A DNA stretch of 64,000 bases, taken from contig CANJKZ010000068.1 in the NCBI GenBank assembly GCA_947471745.1, positions 3,735,501 through 3,799,500 on the forward strand, written 5' to 3'. The stretch is from Closterium sp. Naga37s-1 (lineage: Eukaryota; Streptophyta; Zygnematophyceae; Desmidiales; Closteriaceae). The notes beneath the pieces were generated by a model. It ran no database searches. It was given only the letters and a program-made list of their open reading frames with translations, and was not told the DNA's origin. The translations under genes and the position numbers were made by a program. Shown piece after piece: positions 18,147 through 29,808 of the stretch; positions within the stretch are counted from its first letter, which is position 1; every line of letters starts with the position of its first letter.

Positions 18147-21100
18147 GCTGCCCCCCATTTTCTGTGGCCGTTTGCGGTTCGGTACGCGGCGCATCAGATC
18201 AACCTTCACCCCAGGGTCTCCATGCCGGAGACCTCCCCAACCTTGCTGTGGACGGGGAAGGTTGGCGATGCGTCTGCGTTCCGTGTCTGGGGATCTCGGG
18301 CGTTTGTCCGCGACTTGTCTGCGGACAAGCTGTCCCCTCGTGCTGCTCCTTGCGTCTTCCTTGGCTTCCCCCCTGACGCGCCAGGGTGGCAGTTCTACCA
18401 CCCCACCTCTCGCCGTGTTCTGTCCTCCCAGGACGTCACGTTTGACGAGTCGGTCCCCTACTACCGCCTCTTCCCCTACCGCACTCCGTCCCTCCCCCCG
18501 CCACCGCTCTTCCTTGTACCAGGTCCCCCCCCGGTAGACCCCCTCCCCCCTCAGGGTCCTGCCCCTTCAGGTGTGTCCCAGGTAGACGCAGTCGAGCCTG
18601 TCGAGGTTACTGGTGACTCTGGTGCTGCTGAGGGTGCTGAGCCTGGGGGTGCTGACTCTGGGGGTGCTGAGCGTGTGGGTGCTACGCCTGGGGGTGCTGA
18701 GCCTGAGGGTGCTACTACTGGGGGTCCTGAGCCTGGGGGTGCTGAGCCTGGGGGTGCTACTACTGGGGGTGCTGAGCCTGGGGGTGCTGAGCCTGGGGGT
18801 GCTACGCCTGGGGGTGCTGAGCCTGGGGGTGCCACGCCTGAAGGTACTGAGCTTGGGGGTGCGGAGCCTGAGGGAGCTGGGCCTGCTCGTGTGGCGTCTG
18901 GCGGTGCTGAGCCTGGAGGTTCTCCGGGTGCTTCGTCTCGGCGGGAGCCACTCTCTCCACAGGAGCTGCGCGAGTGGTTTGCCCGGCGCTGGAGGCGTGC
19001 TGCTGGAGCTGGAGGTTCTTCGGCTGCTGAGGGTGCTGGTGCCGCGGGTCCCGGAGGTGCTCGTACTGGGAGTACTGGAGCTACTGGGCCTGCGGGTACG
19101 ACTGGAGCTGGAGCTGCTGAGGGTGTTGGCGCTGAGGCTACTGCTGTCGGTCCTGGAGGCGGTCCTCCTGGGGGTGCTACTGGTGCTGCTGGAGGTACTG
19201 GAGCTGGAGGTGCTGCTGGCGCTGGTGCTGCCGCTGGGGGTACTGGTGCTGTCCCTGCTGTGTCTGGAGTCGCCGCGCGGCCTAGGCCGTACTTCGTTCC
19301 GCTCCTTCAGCAGGTTCTTGGTCTCCCGCCTTCTACTGGTCCTCCTCCTCCCTTAGAGTGTCCACAGCCTGTCCCGTCACAGTTACAGTTACAGCCGGCC
19401 TCCCCACTGCCCGCTCCTTCTCCCTACACTGGTCCTACTGGAGGTCTTGCTGAGCGTCGTGAGCCTGCGTCTCGCCCTGCGTCGCCTGTCCGTGCTGCTC
19501 GCACTAGTGGTCGTGGTTCGCGTCAGCGTCCTCCTCCTGTCCCTGGCACGCACCGGATGTCTCTGCGTCCGTCCACTGCTCCTCTGCGTGCCCCTTTGCC
19601 TTCTCCTCCTGAGTCCTCTCTTCCTGCTTTTCCTGACCCGGAGTCGGACTCTCTTCGTGCTGCCAGTCCTACTGTCACGCGTCTCCTTGCTACTGTTGTC
19701 ACTGACCCTTCCTTTGAGTCCACTGCTGCGTCTGCCCTAGTTACTGAGCTCGTCGACTTTGCTGCTCGCTGTCGTCTAGACTACGCTGCTAGTCTTGTTG
19801 CTGAGTCTGAGTCTGTCTGTCCTCCGTCCGTCGGGGGTGAGTGTGCCCTTCGCACGGACGTCCTTGAGGACAGGCAGGAGGAGTTCCAGTGTTTGGCTGC
19901 TGCTTCACCTCATCTCGTGTCCGTACTGCTTACCCCTGAGGGAGACCCGGATGCACTTGACATCCCGACTCCGCGCTCTTACGCGGAGGCGATAGAGGGT
20001 CCCTACTCCTCTCAGTGGCAGGCAGCTATGGACGCAGAGATGGCTTCCTGGAAGTCCACAGGCACCTACGTTGACGAGGTTCCCCCGCCTGGGGCGAACA
20101 TCGTCAGTGGCATGTGGATTTTCAGGGTGAAGCGGCCGCCGGGTTCTCCGCCTGTCTTCAAGGCGCGTTACGTGGCTCGTGGCTTCAGTCAGCGGCAGGG
20201 AGTTGACTACTTTCAGACCTTCTCTCCCACCCCGAAGATGACCACTCTTCGGGTACTGCTGCACATAGCTGCTCACCGCGACTACGAGCTGCACTCTCTT
20301 GACTTCAGCACTGCTTTCTTGCAGGGCAGCCTGCACGAGGAGATCTGGCTGCGTCGCCCACCTGGCTTCACTGGGTCTTTTCCTCCTGGCACCCAGTGGA
20401 GCCTCCGGCGGCCAGTCTACGGTCTCCGCCAGGCACCGCGTGAGTGGCACGACACACTGAGGACTACACTTGCGGCTCTTGGGTTTGCTCCCTCTACTGC
20501 CGACCCGTCGCTGTTTCTGCGCACCGACACTTCTTTGCCGCCGTTCTACATCCTCGTGTACGTCGACGACTTGGTCTTCGCCACAGCTGACACTGCTGGA
20601 CTCGCCCACGTGAAGTCCGAGCTGCAGAAGAGACACACGTGCACAGACCTGGGTGAACTGCGCAGCTACCTTGGCTTGCAGATCACCCGGGACAGAGCAC
20701 GCCGCACCATTACCCTGACTCAGTCACACATGGTGCAGCAGGTCCTTCAGCGCTTCGGCTTCACGTACTCCTCGCCTCAGGCCACTCCTCTGCCTACTCG
20801 CCACTCGCTCTCAGCTCTGCCTTCGGATGAGTCCGTAGAGTCGAGTGGCCCGTACCCAGAGCTTGTTGGCTGCCTCATGTACCTGATGACCTGCACACGA
20901 CCTGACCTTGCATACCCTCTTAGCATTCTTGCACGCTATGTTGCTCCTGGGAGACACAGACCGGAGCACATGGCTGCAGCGAAGAGGGTGTTGCGCTACT
21001 TGTGCAGTACGTCGGGCATGGGGCTTGTGCTTGGAGGGCAGAGTCCAGTGGTCCTCACTGGGCACGCAGACGCTTCTTGGGCTGACGACCAGGCTACGCA

Positions 21101-21542
21101 GCGGTCGTCACAGGGTTACACCTTCAGCCTTGGTTCCGGCTCTGTTTCGTGGCGGGCTACCCGCTCGTCTTCTGTTCTCGGCTCCAGTTGTGAGGCTGAG
21201 ATCTACGCCGGGGCCATGGCTGCACAGGAGCTTCGCTGGCTCACCTACCTGCTGACTGACCTCGGAGAGCCGCCTCGTTCTCCTCCAGTGCTGTACGTAG
21301 ACAACAAGGCCATGCTGGCCTTGTGTCGAGAGCAGAGACTGGAGCACAGAACGAAGCACATTGCTCTCCGCTACTTCCTTGCTCGTGAGCTACAGCAGCG
21401 TGGTCAGCTGCGGCTTGCGTACGTGGCCTCTGAGGCCAACACTGCTGATATCTTCACCAAGGCACTTGCGCCTTGTGATCATCAGCGCTTCTGTACTCAG
21501 CTGGGTCTTGTGCCTACCTTGCCTCACTTGCTCACCCCTTGA
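18147..21542 (+). pseudogene. D pol, integrase C-terminus, RT and RNase H
   Basis: This continues the frame of 8308-9164 after the C insertion. It contains the integrase C-terminal part (PHFLWPFAVRYAAHQINLHP, CVFLGFPPDAPGW), the GGAEPGG-type linker, the RVT_2 reverse transcriptase with YVDDLVFATAD, and RNase H ending LPHLLTP-stop at 21540-21542. The open stretch alone is 1106 codons without visible damage. It is called a pseudogene only because the polyprotein is split by C and lacks its gag and protease. Confidence 0.88.
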
Positions 21543-21740
21543 CCTTGTTTGTACTGTTGCATATATATATACACCTGCTCTTGCTTGTCTAGCCTTATAT
21601 ATATATGTAATCCTCCATGTGAACTGGCCTTGTGGCCTTGAACTTGTGCTCGGAATGTGTGGTGACTTTGTGATCCACCCTGAGCTTGCTTTGCTTTACT
21701 TGACTGGTCTTGTGACCCCTTGTTCTCCCCCACTTTGCCT

Positions 21741-21873
21741 ATGGGGGTGTGTCAGATTTATATGACATAGCTACTGTAGGCTATAGTGGGGTAGCACATA
21801 TGGGGTACAGTTTTCTAGGGTTTGCTTTTGTACCCAACTTTCCCTTAGTCAATTCATTCCTCATTTCTTCTCA
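21741..21873 (+). repeat. Polypurine tract and 3' LTR of D
   Basis: ATGGGGGTG (21741-21749) precedes the LTR 21750-21873, which I read as identical to 7642-7765. The target duplication tgtgt follows. Confidence 0.92.
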
Positions 21874-24800
21874 TGTGTAACCAAGCGGCATACTCCAGCG
21901 CATAAGGCCAGAACTTAGATGAAAGGCTGGCTCCGGTAGTCATTGCACGCACACGGTCCATGAGCGTGCGGTTAACCCGCTCGGCGACTCCATTCTGCTG
22001 CGGCGTGTATGGTAAAGACGTTTGGTGATTGATGCCTTGAGAACTCAGGTAATCCGTGAACGCATTGGCTGTGTACTCCCCTCCGTTGTCCGTGCGCAAG
22101 GCAGCCAGAGGCTTCGTGGGCAGCTTGGTCTTCATCTCGCGGTGCCAGGTCGAAAAGACAGCTGCCATGTCGGAACGGCGAGCCAACGGCGCCACCCACA
22201 GGTAGTTGGTGTAGTCGTCCTTGAGCGTCAGCACATAGCGAAGTGAGGGGTGAGCGTCACCCAAGTCCATGATGTCGCTATGCACGAGTTCCAAAGGTCG
22301 AGTAGTCCGCTTGTCTTCACCTGTGGGAAATGGGGCCCTGCTCATTTTCCCTCGAAGGCATGAGTCACACGGGGGTTTGAGGGGGTTGACCTTGTCTGAT
22401 ATGGAGAGTCCTTCGACATCCCCATTCCGAAATGTGGCATCCATGGATGTGTATGATGGGTGACCCAAACGCTTGTGGGCCATGTGATAAGTGATGGAAG
22501 CATGAGCAGAAAGTGGATGCACCCCATTATGATCATGCTCATGCGATGCGCCATTCTCATGGTAATTATCAAATCCACGGGCAGATGCAAGCGCATGCTC
22601 ATATTGCACCATGAGCACACCATGCATGATCATCCCAACCCCAATGACCACATGCTGATCTTCAACGGCCATAGTAATCACGATGTGTCCGTCGTCTCGA
22701 GTGCGAATCCGAGCTCCCTTTTTGTGCAGTTGGCAATAGGAGAGGAGGTTGGACTTCAAGCCGGGGACATAGAGCACATCGGTGAAACGTACTGTTGTTC
22801 CATCAGGTCCCGTTGCTCGAATTGTCCCTGCCATCGAGCTCAAAAGATGGCTCCCATCAGCAAGCTCCACGTAAACAGGTTCGGTCAACTCCTCTAATCC
22901 CTCAAACCACTCCCTCTCTGCAGTCATGTGTTGGCTGCATCCGCTGTCCAGCAACCACATCGACCCTCCGGCGGCTGGTAACGTTGCTTGTGACGATCGA
23001 ACCGTTGCCACGCATGTAACGGTTCGCTTGTTGTCTCCCCCAGCTGCCCCTTGCTGTTTTGATGCTTGGCTGTCACGTTTCGGGCTTTCACTCCTCCGAG
23101 GCGAGGAAGATCGGCTACTCCAGGTGCGTTGGTTTGTCCTCCCTCTGTTTTGTGGTTTCCAACCTGGTGGTGACCAACCCGGAGGTGCCTTAGGACACTT
23201 GTAGAATGGGTGGCCAGACTCCTTGCAGTACCAACACACGAGGTTTGACCGCCCCCCCTTTCCTTCGTTGCCTTTGAATTTTTCTCCACCCGTCGCATGC
23301 TGTCCTCCCGTTGACCTTGCTGTATTTTGGTTGCCCTCGGTTCTCTCCTTTGCTGGTGAAGTATCTCCACGTGCCTGACCAGCCATGCGAGGAGGACGCT
23401 TGTCACGGTTGGTTTTGCTAATGAGGTCTTGGTAGCGTTGTTCTTGAATCATCATTCGCTGTAGTGTGTAACTGTCTGAGATGTCGTGTAGCATTGCCGA
23501 ATGCCTTAGCTCCTCCCAATGCGGCGGCAGCCCGGTAATCAGATTCAAGGTGAATGAATCTTCATCCACCAATTTTCCTGCCATAGCCAGCTTGTCCCGA
23601 ATTGCAGTTGCTCTGTTGATATATTCCTCCACCCTTTCTTGGCTCCCCATCTTCAGGTTGTCCAATTGCCTCTGGAGAGATGCTTTTGCGACCGAATCCT
23701 TCGCCTGGTAAGTTTCCATCAGGTACTCCCATGCTTCGAATGCCGGACTGTATGACTCTTGGAACACGTCCAGTTGTAGCTGAATTGTTGCGCTCACGCT
23801 ATGTAGAAGCACCCAAAAAGCCAGCGTAGCACGTTGGGAGTAATCCGCTTGCAGAGTTTCCAGCCGTTCCATTGCATCTCGCATTTCTCCATTCACCATT
23901 GTAACCGGGTATCGTAGTGTCACGAAAAACTCCCACAGATTCGTCACGCGCGCGTTCATGCGAAATCGAAGAGCCCACTCTCGAAAGTTAGTGCCGTCGA
24001 ACGCGGTTGTGATGAACGCTTTGTCCACTGCTGCTCCCACCATCTTGCGTGGTAGTCTGTCTTTGTCTTCTTCGGTATATTCGCGAGTGTCGAAGAGTGT
24101 TGGCACGGTAGATGGTCGAGGTAGTTGCACGGTGCGTTGTGTGCCTTCACGTTCCACCACTTCCACTTGGTCACGACGCATAACTCCACTTGATTGCATT
24201 ACGTGCCCCATGCGCCCAATGCTTCTTGCATGTACCGCTTCCGGTTGAGACCATTGCGCACGAGGAGGTACGACGTTGCCATAAAGGTGAGATCTGCCCA
24301 TTATGGGAACTCCAATGGGATGGGAGTTAGTGGCAAGTCTGCGTAGTGGGGGAGCACCATTAGTGTAGGATTCGAATCCCACACCCTCCATGCCCATATG
24401 ACTGCTTCTACCACTCCCTTCACCAATCTGCCCTCTCATGTTTCTTCCCGCGCCAATCCCATCACCATGTGCCCTCATATCCCTTCCACTCCCGTACTCA
24501 TCATCCCTCCCCAATGCTTCCCTTTGCATGGTTGATTGAGGTTCGGGGTGGGAGCTCCCCTCTCCTTGGAAGGATGCATCCCTCCCTTGGGATGACTCTC
24601 CTCCTTAGGGTATGCTTCCTTCCCCGTCACCTTCAATTCCTGCATCCACATTTGAAGTGTTGGTTTGGTTAGTACGCGGAGTGCTTGCATGTGACTGTCC
24701 ACGGATAGATGGGTTGCTGGAATCTCGAACTTGGACTGGCATGTTGAATCTTGCTCTTAATGAAGCTTGGAGCGTCGGTGGTGCTCTTGCGATCATGCTT

Positions 24801-24880
24801 TCCAGGTGCTTATGTTGAGCCAAGATTGCTTCTTCGAACGCCTCGTATCCAGCATCAACTTCCTCGTCGAACCGCGCCAT
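21874..24880 (-). pseudogene. Element E gag, protease and integrase core
   Basis: The gag start is taken at MARFDEEVDAG (24880). After 91 codons an in-frame TAA (24605-24607) interrupts the frame, which then runs open to the D insertion. Visible in order are a gag core related to the UBN2/retrotrans_gag family, a CX2CX4HX4C zinc knuckle (CWYCKESGHPFYKC, near 23195-23236), the aspartic protease motif LLDSGCSQHM near 22930-22960, the GAG-pre-integrase HxxxGH...CxxC region, and the integrase core with LRTDNGGEY and the PQQNGVAER block. The last residues of the open frame on this side come from the LTR of D, not from E. The true continuation is at 7641 downwards. Domain identities follow from copia family knowledge; the stop and the junction are direct observations. 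Confidence 0.88.
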
Positions 24881-24989
24881 GCCGTCACACCAAATGTTGC
24901 CACTTGCTGTGCAGATTTGCTAATCTTCTTAACCAATGTAGATGATGATTGAGTTCTGATGAAATTTCGGCAGCATGCCCCCTAGAGTT

Positions 24990-25001
24990 GCTCTGATACC
25001 A
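24990..25001 (-). other. Primer binding site of element E
   Basis: The minus strand reads TGGTATCAGAGC immediately after the LTR end. This is the usual plant copia primer binding site, complementary to the 3' end of initiator tRNA-Met. Confidence 0.8.
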
Positions 25002-25326
25002 TGCTAGAAAGGCATGATGCCGGCGTTGCGGAAGCTAGTTTGTAGAAAGAGCAAGGCTGGAAGACTTGCATTGAATGGTTGAAACCAGAATGAGAATAAT
25101 GGAATTGATTTTTGTTCTGGAATGACAGAGCAGGGTATATATGTCAGCAGGTCACCCCATCAGGAGGGCCCTGTCCACACCAATAATCCTACACCAATAA
25201 TTTTACCCGCCAATAATTCTTACCCTCCAATAATTCTAGACTCCAATAATTCTGGCCCTCCAATAATTGTACAATTATTGGAGGGCTGGGAGTCTTTATA
25301 AAGGAACACTACAGTAAAATCTAACA
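25002..25326 (-). repeat. 5' LTR of copia element E
   Basis: On the minus strand the LTR begins TGTTAG and ends CTAGCA, directly followed by a tRNA-Met-type primer binding site. It holds a TATA-like TATAAAG near 25295-25303. Upstream of that, in the element's sense, are several copies of the motif CCAATAATT and a 32-bp perfect palindrome at 25255-25286. The outer border is provisional because the partner LTR lies outside the window. Confidence 0.65.
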
Positions 25327-25416
25327 GCATTTGTAATATCTTATGTTGGTGTATTTAACATAGCACACGACACCTATCCTGAATTCAGGAGAATCAGGAT
25401 AAATTATCCTGATAAT

Positions 25417-25542
25417 TGAGGCCCTGGAGATGGCAGCTGATTACTTGACCAAGAAGCTCGGACAGCATAAGTTCGAGTACTGCATGTTGCTGACTGGACA
25501 ATGCCACGTCACCAGCAACGGCACTCCAGAAGCGAAGGGGAG
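25417..25542 (+). pseudogene. Copia remnant I, RNase H tail and polypurine tract
   Basis: The plus strand encodes MAADYLTKKLGQHKFEYC, the typical last block of a copia RNase H. The frame ends shortly after entering the LTR. A purine-rich tract (25529-25542) lies just before the LTR. Everything upstream was lost where element E was inserted. 25327-25416 between E and this tail is AT-rich with short palindromes and no coding evidence. Confidence 0.7.
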
Positions 25543-25942
25543 TGTTGGAAACAAGTGATCTAAGCGCTTCTGTTGTGTCGAAACACTAAGTCGTAAACGA
25601 AGCGAAGAACAACGAAGCATCGGCGAGTCAACCATCGGAGGTTGAAGAAGGAAAGTAACTGCTGGAGGTTACGCGAAAGTCAAAGGTCAGCGACCTTTGA
25701 CCTGACGAATACAGCGCGACAGCAAGGACAAACAACTGACTCGTTATTGAGCAGGTGCCCGAGTCGTCACTGTATCGAAGCGCAACAGCAACAGTAAAAC
25801 GGTTATTAGTTGTATCTCTTCGTATTCTTTGTACTCTTATAAAAACCTTGTATCTCCTTGTTTTAATTAATCGATCTTGCCCTCACATACTAGCGCAAGG
25901 TGGTTCAATACTTATTATTCAAACGTTTCCGCAACTACAACA
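25543..25942 (+). repeat. 3' LTR of copia remnant I
   Basis: It begins TGTTGGAAAC, a common plant copia LTR start, and ends CTACAACA, giving a 5-bp terminal inverted repeat. A TATA box (TTATAAAAACC) lies at 25837-25847. The partner LTR is not in the window. Confidence 0.6.
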
Positions 25943-26032
25943 TTCTTTCTCCGAATTTAGCCCTGCAAAGATCCTAAGGGCTTTTAGAATGAATCCCATT
26001 TCTGATTTTTGTTTGGACCCCTTTTGGGGGAG

Positions 26033-26224
26033 GGGTGCGCCTTCCTCTGAGTTAGTGCAATACAGAGACAACGCTCGCAGGGCCGACCAGCAAGCTGGCC
26101 ATTGGCACCTGCCCCCAAAAGAAATTAATTTAATATCATGTGGACCGATGGTCCACGTATCAGATATTAAACTGATAAGAACAGATACTACACTTGATCT
26201 TAGCCAAAATGCCGAGAAAGTTAT
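26033..26224 (-). ncRNA. U2 snRNA gene copy 1, probably a variant or pseudogene
   Basis: U2 is the snRNA of the major spliceosome that pairs with the intron branch point. The minus strand shows the U2 5' stem-loop, the branch-point recognition sequence GTGTAGTATCTG, the stem IIa sequence, a perfect GTGGACC/GGTCCAC stem IIb, a U-rich Sm-site region, and stem IV (CCTC...GAGG with an ATTGCAC loop), ending GCGCACCC. Length is 192 nt, the same as copy 2. Against copy 2 and the usual U2 start it has C-to-A changes at positions 4 and 15. The second breaks the short GGCC-type helix of stem I. Copy 1 may be poorly functional, while promoter elements are conserved. Confidence 0.9.
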
Positions 26225-26249
26225 GGCTTCAACGAACAAGAATTCGGTC

Positions 26250-26292
26250 TTTATTTTCCGCTTTGGCAGTTCCCAGCCCTGTTCCGTGGGTC
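26250..26292 (-). promoter_or_regulatory. U2 copy 1 promoter elements
   Basis: A TATA-like AAAATAAA (complement of 26250-26257) lies 26-33 nt upstream of the U2 start. A USE-like GACCCACGGAA (complement of 26282-26292) shares the CCCAC core of the plant snRNA upstream element. Both are at the same distances in copy 2. The match to the USE consensus is partial. Confidence 0.5.
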
Positions 26293-26728
26293 TCACCGAC
26301 CATCGGTTCCTTCATCCTGGTGCCACGTGTATAGCATGGCTGTCTGCCTGGCTTGGTTTCAACTGAAACTGGACAGGTGAGCCACTATATTGAGTGATAT
26401 CACACACAACACACGCGTAAGGGGGGGGTCCAGCTCGTACATTTACTGTTCGTAAACCCCCTCAGTTACCACATTTTTTGTGGTAACCCTTTATTGAACG
26501 TGTCCAGCGGACACAATCAGCTTCTGTTCGCAAGACGGCACGCCCCATGCACGTACCTAGAGTCGTCTGACTCACGTTACTGGAATCAGCAGGGACGCGA
26601 AGTTACAGGATGGTTGGACTCCACTCACAATGCATTCGTTTCTAGGTACGGTAGTTATTTTTGAACCTCGATACGTGCGTTGGCACGAAAAATCCCGAAA
26701 TGAACGAACTGGACACGAACTGACGTCG
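26293..26728. other. U2-1 5' flank and unassigned sequence
   Basis: Up to about 26417 the sequence is shared with the upstream flank of U2 copy 2. Beyond that I see no gene. A hairpin-forming GTTACCAC...GTGGTAAC lies around 26464-26487. The gypsy element G1 breaks off at about 26729. The open frame of its pol continues into this stretch to 26572 but the residues are not gypsy-like. Confidence 0.6.
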
Positions 26729-29700
26729 TCCTTGCAAGCTGTGCGCAGTAACTGTTCAACCACTTGATTGAGTCGCTCTGTCTGTCCGTCAGTCTGTGGG
26801 TGGTATGCTGAGGACATCGCAAGTTTGGTCCCCAATAATCCCATGAGCTCCTTCCAGAACTTACTCGTGAATTTGGGGTCTCTGTCTGAGATGAGTGTAG
26901 CGGGGATGCCGTGGATGGTGATGATGCGGTCGAAGAAGAGGCGAGCAGTTGCTTCAGCTGTAGCTGTGGCGTTGGTCGGTATGAAGTGGCCCATTTTGGA
27001 GAACTTATCGATCACCACGAGGATGGAATCATGTCCCCGTGAGGTCGAAGGAAGTCCTGTGATGAAGTCAAGGCTAACGACCTGCCATGGCTGCTCCGGT
27101 ACGGGTAGAGGCTGAAGTAACCCTGATTTTTTCTGCTTGCTACTCTTCATCCGCTGGCACGTGTCGCAAGAGGTGACGAACTGCTGCACGTCTGCTGCCA
27201 TGCCGGGCCAGTAGTAATACTTCGCTATCCCTGCTAACGTCTTGTTGCTCCCGAAATGTCCCGCGTAAGGTACGTCGTGAAACTCCTCCAATAGGATCTG
27301 CCGTAGCGGGGCGTAATTCGGTACCCAAATCTTTCCTGAACCCATCCTTACAGCTAAGTCTTTCTCCCACTGTAACAACTTCTTGGTCTGTGCTGTAGCG
27401 ATTTCTGCGTCTATGGAGTACCCATGTTGGAATAGACCCTTGAGCAAAGGGTTCATCCCGTCGAGCTGGATGCCTGCTACATGTCCGGGGCGGCTCAACG
27501 TGTCTGCCTTGTTGTGTAGCCCAGGTTTGTAGACGATGTCGTAGTGGAAGTGAGTTTCCAGGAAGTCCACCCACCGCACCTGACGTCGTGAGAGCGTCGG
27601 CTGCGACTTCATGTATTTGAGACTGCAGTGGTCAGTATAGACTGTAGTCTTGGCTCCCTCTAGGTAACACCTCCACGCCTTGAAGGCTATGACTATCGCT
27701 AAGGCTTCCTTGTCATGGATGGGGTAGTTCAGTTCTGCTCCGTGTAGCTTCTTACTGAGGTAGGCGATGGGCTGCAAACCGCGTCCGTGATCCTGCATCA
27801 GTACTGCTCCGACTGCTTGGTCACTAGCGTCTGCTTCCACCACGTAGTCCTTGTCTGGATCCGGCAAGATGAGTACCGGCGCTGTAGTCAGTGCTGTCTG
27901 TAGCTGTTCCATGGCTTGCTGATGAGGAGTATCCCATTTGAAGGGCGTATCCGTTTTCAGTAGGTCGGTCAGTGGCGCTGTTATCTTTGCGTACTGCGGC
28001 ACGAACCTGTTGTAGTAGTTGGCGAAGCCTAGGAACTGCTGCAACTCCTTCACGTTCTCCGGTACTTTCCACTTCTTGACGGCTTCGATCTTCCGCGGGT
28101 CCACGTGTACGCCCTCGGCACTCACCATGTGCCCGAGAAACTGCACCTTCTTCAGGGCGAAGTCGCTCTTCGACAGCTTCACGTAGAACTTGTTTTTCCG
28201 CAGGATCTCGAACACCTTCCGCAGATGCTCCACGTGCTCCTTCATGTTCTTGGAGTAGATAAGAATGTCGTCCAGGTACACCACTACGCACTCGTCCAGT
28301 AGGGGTCGTAAGATGTGATTCAACTCCGCCTGAAACGTTGCTGGTGCGTTGCAGAGTCCGAACGGCATCACCAAGTATTCGTAGGAGCCGTATCTGGTAC
28401 GGAACGCCGTCTTGTGGACCGAGTTGTCTGCCATCTTGATCTGCCAGTAAACCGATCGTAGGTCCAGCTTCGAAAATACTGTTGCTCCACGCAGTTGATC
28501 GAATAGGTCGTCTATGCGCGGTATGGGATATTTATCTTTGACTGTCTGTTTGTTCAGTGCGCGGTAGTCGATGCACATCCGTAAACTGCCGTCTGGTTTT
28601 GGAGTGAAGAGGACTGGTGCACCGTAGGGAGAGGTGGATGGGCGGATCAGTTGTCGGTCCAGTAGATATTCTATCTGTTTCTTCATGTCTGTCAGTTCGG
28701 TCGGACTCAGTCGGTATGGTGCACGTGAGACAGGTTTCGCACCTGGTTCCTCCACGATCTCGTGCTCGTGGGTGCGTGCTGGAGGTACTCCTGCGGGTAG
28801 GTCGTCGGGCATTATATCTTTGTACTGCTCCAAGACCTCCTTCACTGCTGCAGGTAGCTCCGAACTCGGCTTCTCCTTCTCTGCTGCTGCCATAACCAGT
28901 GCTAAGTAACCCGTGTTACTCTCGTTCACCGTCCGTTCGAACCGTGCCAGTGTCGTTTCAGGAATGTTCCCTGTATCCGTCCAGCTTCGCAGCTCCACTC
29001 GTTTCTCGTTGTTGTAGATGCGCGCCTTCCTGTTGACCCAGTCGATCTCGGGGTTGAACCGCTTCAAGAAATCTCGCCCCAAGATGAAATCTGATCCCTT
29101 GATGTTCGTGATCGGCAACGTCGGCTTCCACCTCAGCGCCCCTATGTGCAGCTGCAGTGATGCTTCGCCGTGGATGGGAAGTTTCGTACCGTCCACCATT
29201 GTTGCCATGAACTTGGTCTCCTCCGAAGGTTCTCCAATTTTCTCCAACGTCGTGCGGTCGCACACCGAGTGAGATGCACCGCTGTCCACCAGTGCCTGGA
29301 GGCGTCGCCCGTTGCAGATCACCTCGAGTAGTAGTGGTTGTTGGTGCTCCGAGTAACCGTAGTTGGTCTCGCTTATAGGATCGTAGGGTATGTCGAATAG
29401 ATCATCCCTCGGTCCTGCGCTCGAAGCTGCTGACTTCATATCAGTTTTCAACTGAGTTGGGTTAGAAGGCTTTATCCGAGGCCGATTCAGCTTCGTCTTG
29501 GCCTGGAACCTTCCCTTAAGCCTTTGCAGCTGTGTAGGCTTCTCCTGTGGGCAATGGGGAGCCTTAACACTATGCTGCGGGAGAGAGAATATGAACTCCT
29601 TGGAACGCACGACCCTTTTCAACGCTCCGGAGTGGTTTGCCCAACTTCTCAGGTACCTGAATAATGTCTGAAGGCTGTTTCTTGGCCTTGAAATCTCCCC

Positions 29701-29808
29701 TGAATTTTTTAAAGGCTTGAAAACCTCGAGAGGGAATATTCTTACTCTCGGGGGTGTTCGGCTGGAGTTTCCCGGTCGGTGCAGAGTCTTGTTTCGCGGA
29801 GCCTCCAT
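26572..29808 (-). CDS. G1 pol, truncated (protease, RT, RNase H, integrase)
   Basis: 1078 open codons. The first about 110 overlap gag in another frame, so pol is probably made by frameshifting. Visible are the protease [13 protein letters not shown] with [10 protein letters not shown], the reverse transcriptase with [23 protein letters not shown] and [13 protein letters not shown], and RNase H ([15 protein letters not shown] and the HDKEALAIV block). The integrase follows, with an HHCC-type zinc region (CDTCQRMK), [16 protein letters not shown] and [12 protein letters not shown]. One RT block reads LDLRSVYWQ where most family members have a glycine (LRSGYHQ type). The last about 50 residues (below about 26729) are not integrase-like. 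Confidence 0.88.
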   Translation of the reverse strand: MEAPRNKTLHRPGNSSRTPPRVRIFPLEVFKPLKNSGEISRPRNSLQTLFRYLRSWANHSGALKRVVRSKEFIFSLPQHSVKAPHCPQEKPTQLQRLKGRFQAKTKLNRPRIKPSNPTQLKTDMKSAASSAGPRDDLFDIPYDPISETNYGYSEHQQPLLLEVICNGRRLQALVDSGASHSVCDRTTLEKIGEPSEETKFMATMVDGTKLPIHGEASLQLHIGALRWKPTLPITNIKGSDFILGRDFLKRFNPEIDWVNRKARIYNNEKRVELRSWTDTGNIPETTLARFERTVNESNTGYLALVMAAAEKEKPSSELPAAVKEVLEQYKDIMPDDLPAGVPPARTHEHEIVEEPGAKPVSRAPYRLSPTELTDMKKQIEYLLDRQLIRPSTSPYGAPVLFTPKPDGSLRMCIDYRALNKQTVKDKYPIPRIDDLFDQLRGATVFSKLDLRSVYWQIKMADNSVHKTAFRTRYGSYEYLVMPFGLCNAPATFQAELNHILRPLLDECVVVYLDDILIYSKNMKEHVEHLRKVFEILRKNKFYVKLSKSDFALKKVQFLGHMVSAEGVHVDPRKIEAVKKWKVPENVKELQQFLGFANYYNRFVPQYAKITAPLTDLLKTDTPFKWDTPHQQAMEQLQTALTTAPVLILPDPDKDYVVEADASDQAVGAVLMQDHGRGLQPIAYLSKKLHGAELNYPIHDKEALAIVIAFKAWRCYLEGAKTTVYTDHCSLKYMKSQPTLSRRQVRWVDFLETHFHYDIVYKPGLHNKADTLSRPGHVAGIQLDGMNPLLKGLFQHGYSIDAEIATAQTKKLLQWEKDLAVRMGSGKIWVPNYAPLRQILLEEFHDVPYAGHFGSNKTLAGIAKYYYWPGMAADVQQFVTSCDTCQRMKSSKQKKSGLLQPLPVPEQPWQVVSLDFITGLPSTSRGHDSILVVIDKFSKMGHFIPTNATATAEATARLFFDRIITIHGIPATLISDRDPKFTSKFWKELMGLLGTKLAMSSAYHPQTDGQTERLNQVVEQLLRTACKDDVSSCPVRSFRDFSCQRTYRGSKITTVPRNECIVSGVQPSCNFASLLIPVT

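Larger units (their letters stand above)
7642..21873 (+). mobile_element. Ty1/copia element D, gag-deleted, interrupted by element C
   Basis: LTRs of 124 bp at 7642-7765 and 21750-21873 look identical by eye and are flanked by tgtgt (7637-7641, 21874-21878). D lies in element E. Its own sequence is 7642-9164 and 18147-21873, with C between. Compared with C, the leader jumps straight into the segment after the protease motif, so gag and the protease active site are missing. From there pol is open across the C insertion. D therefore depends on proteins made by other copies. Confidence 0.92.
1..25326 (-). mobile_element. Ty1/copia element E, oldest host of a nested stack; left end outside the window
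   Basis: The element runs on the minus strand from its 5' LTR at 25002-25326 to beyond the left edge. Its own sequence survives in three blocks, 21874-25326, 6806-7641 and 1-592. Removing the inserts and one copy of each target duplication (tgtgt at 7637-7641/21874-21878, gctcc at 588-592/6806-6810) restores one continuous reading frame across both junctions. The order gag, protease, integrase, reverse transcriptase is that of Ty1/copia. The one lesion seen in its own coding sequence is an in-frame TAA at 24605-24607. The 3' LTR is not in the window. Confidence 0.88.

Noticed and set aside
26572..26728. Continuation of G1 integrase to the stop at 26572
   Set aside because: The residues after the DGQTERLNQ block do not resemble the gypsy integrase. 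The frame is open by chance past a truncation point.
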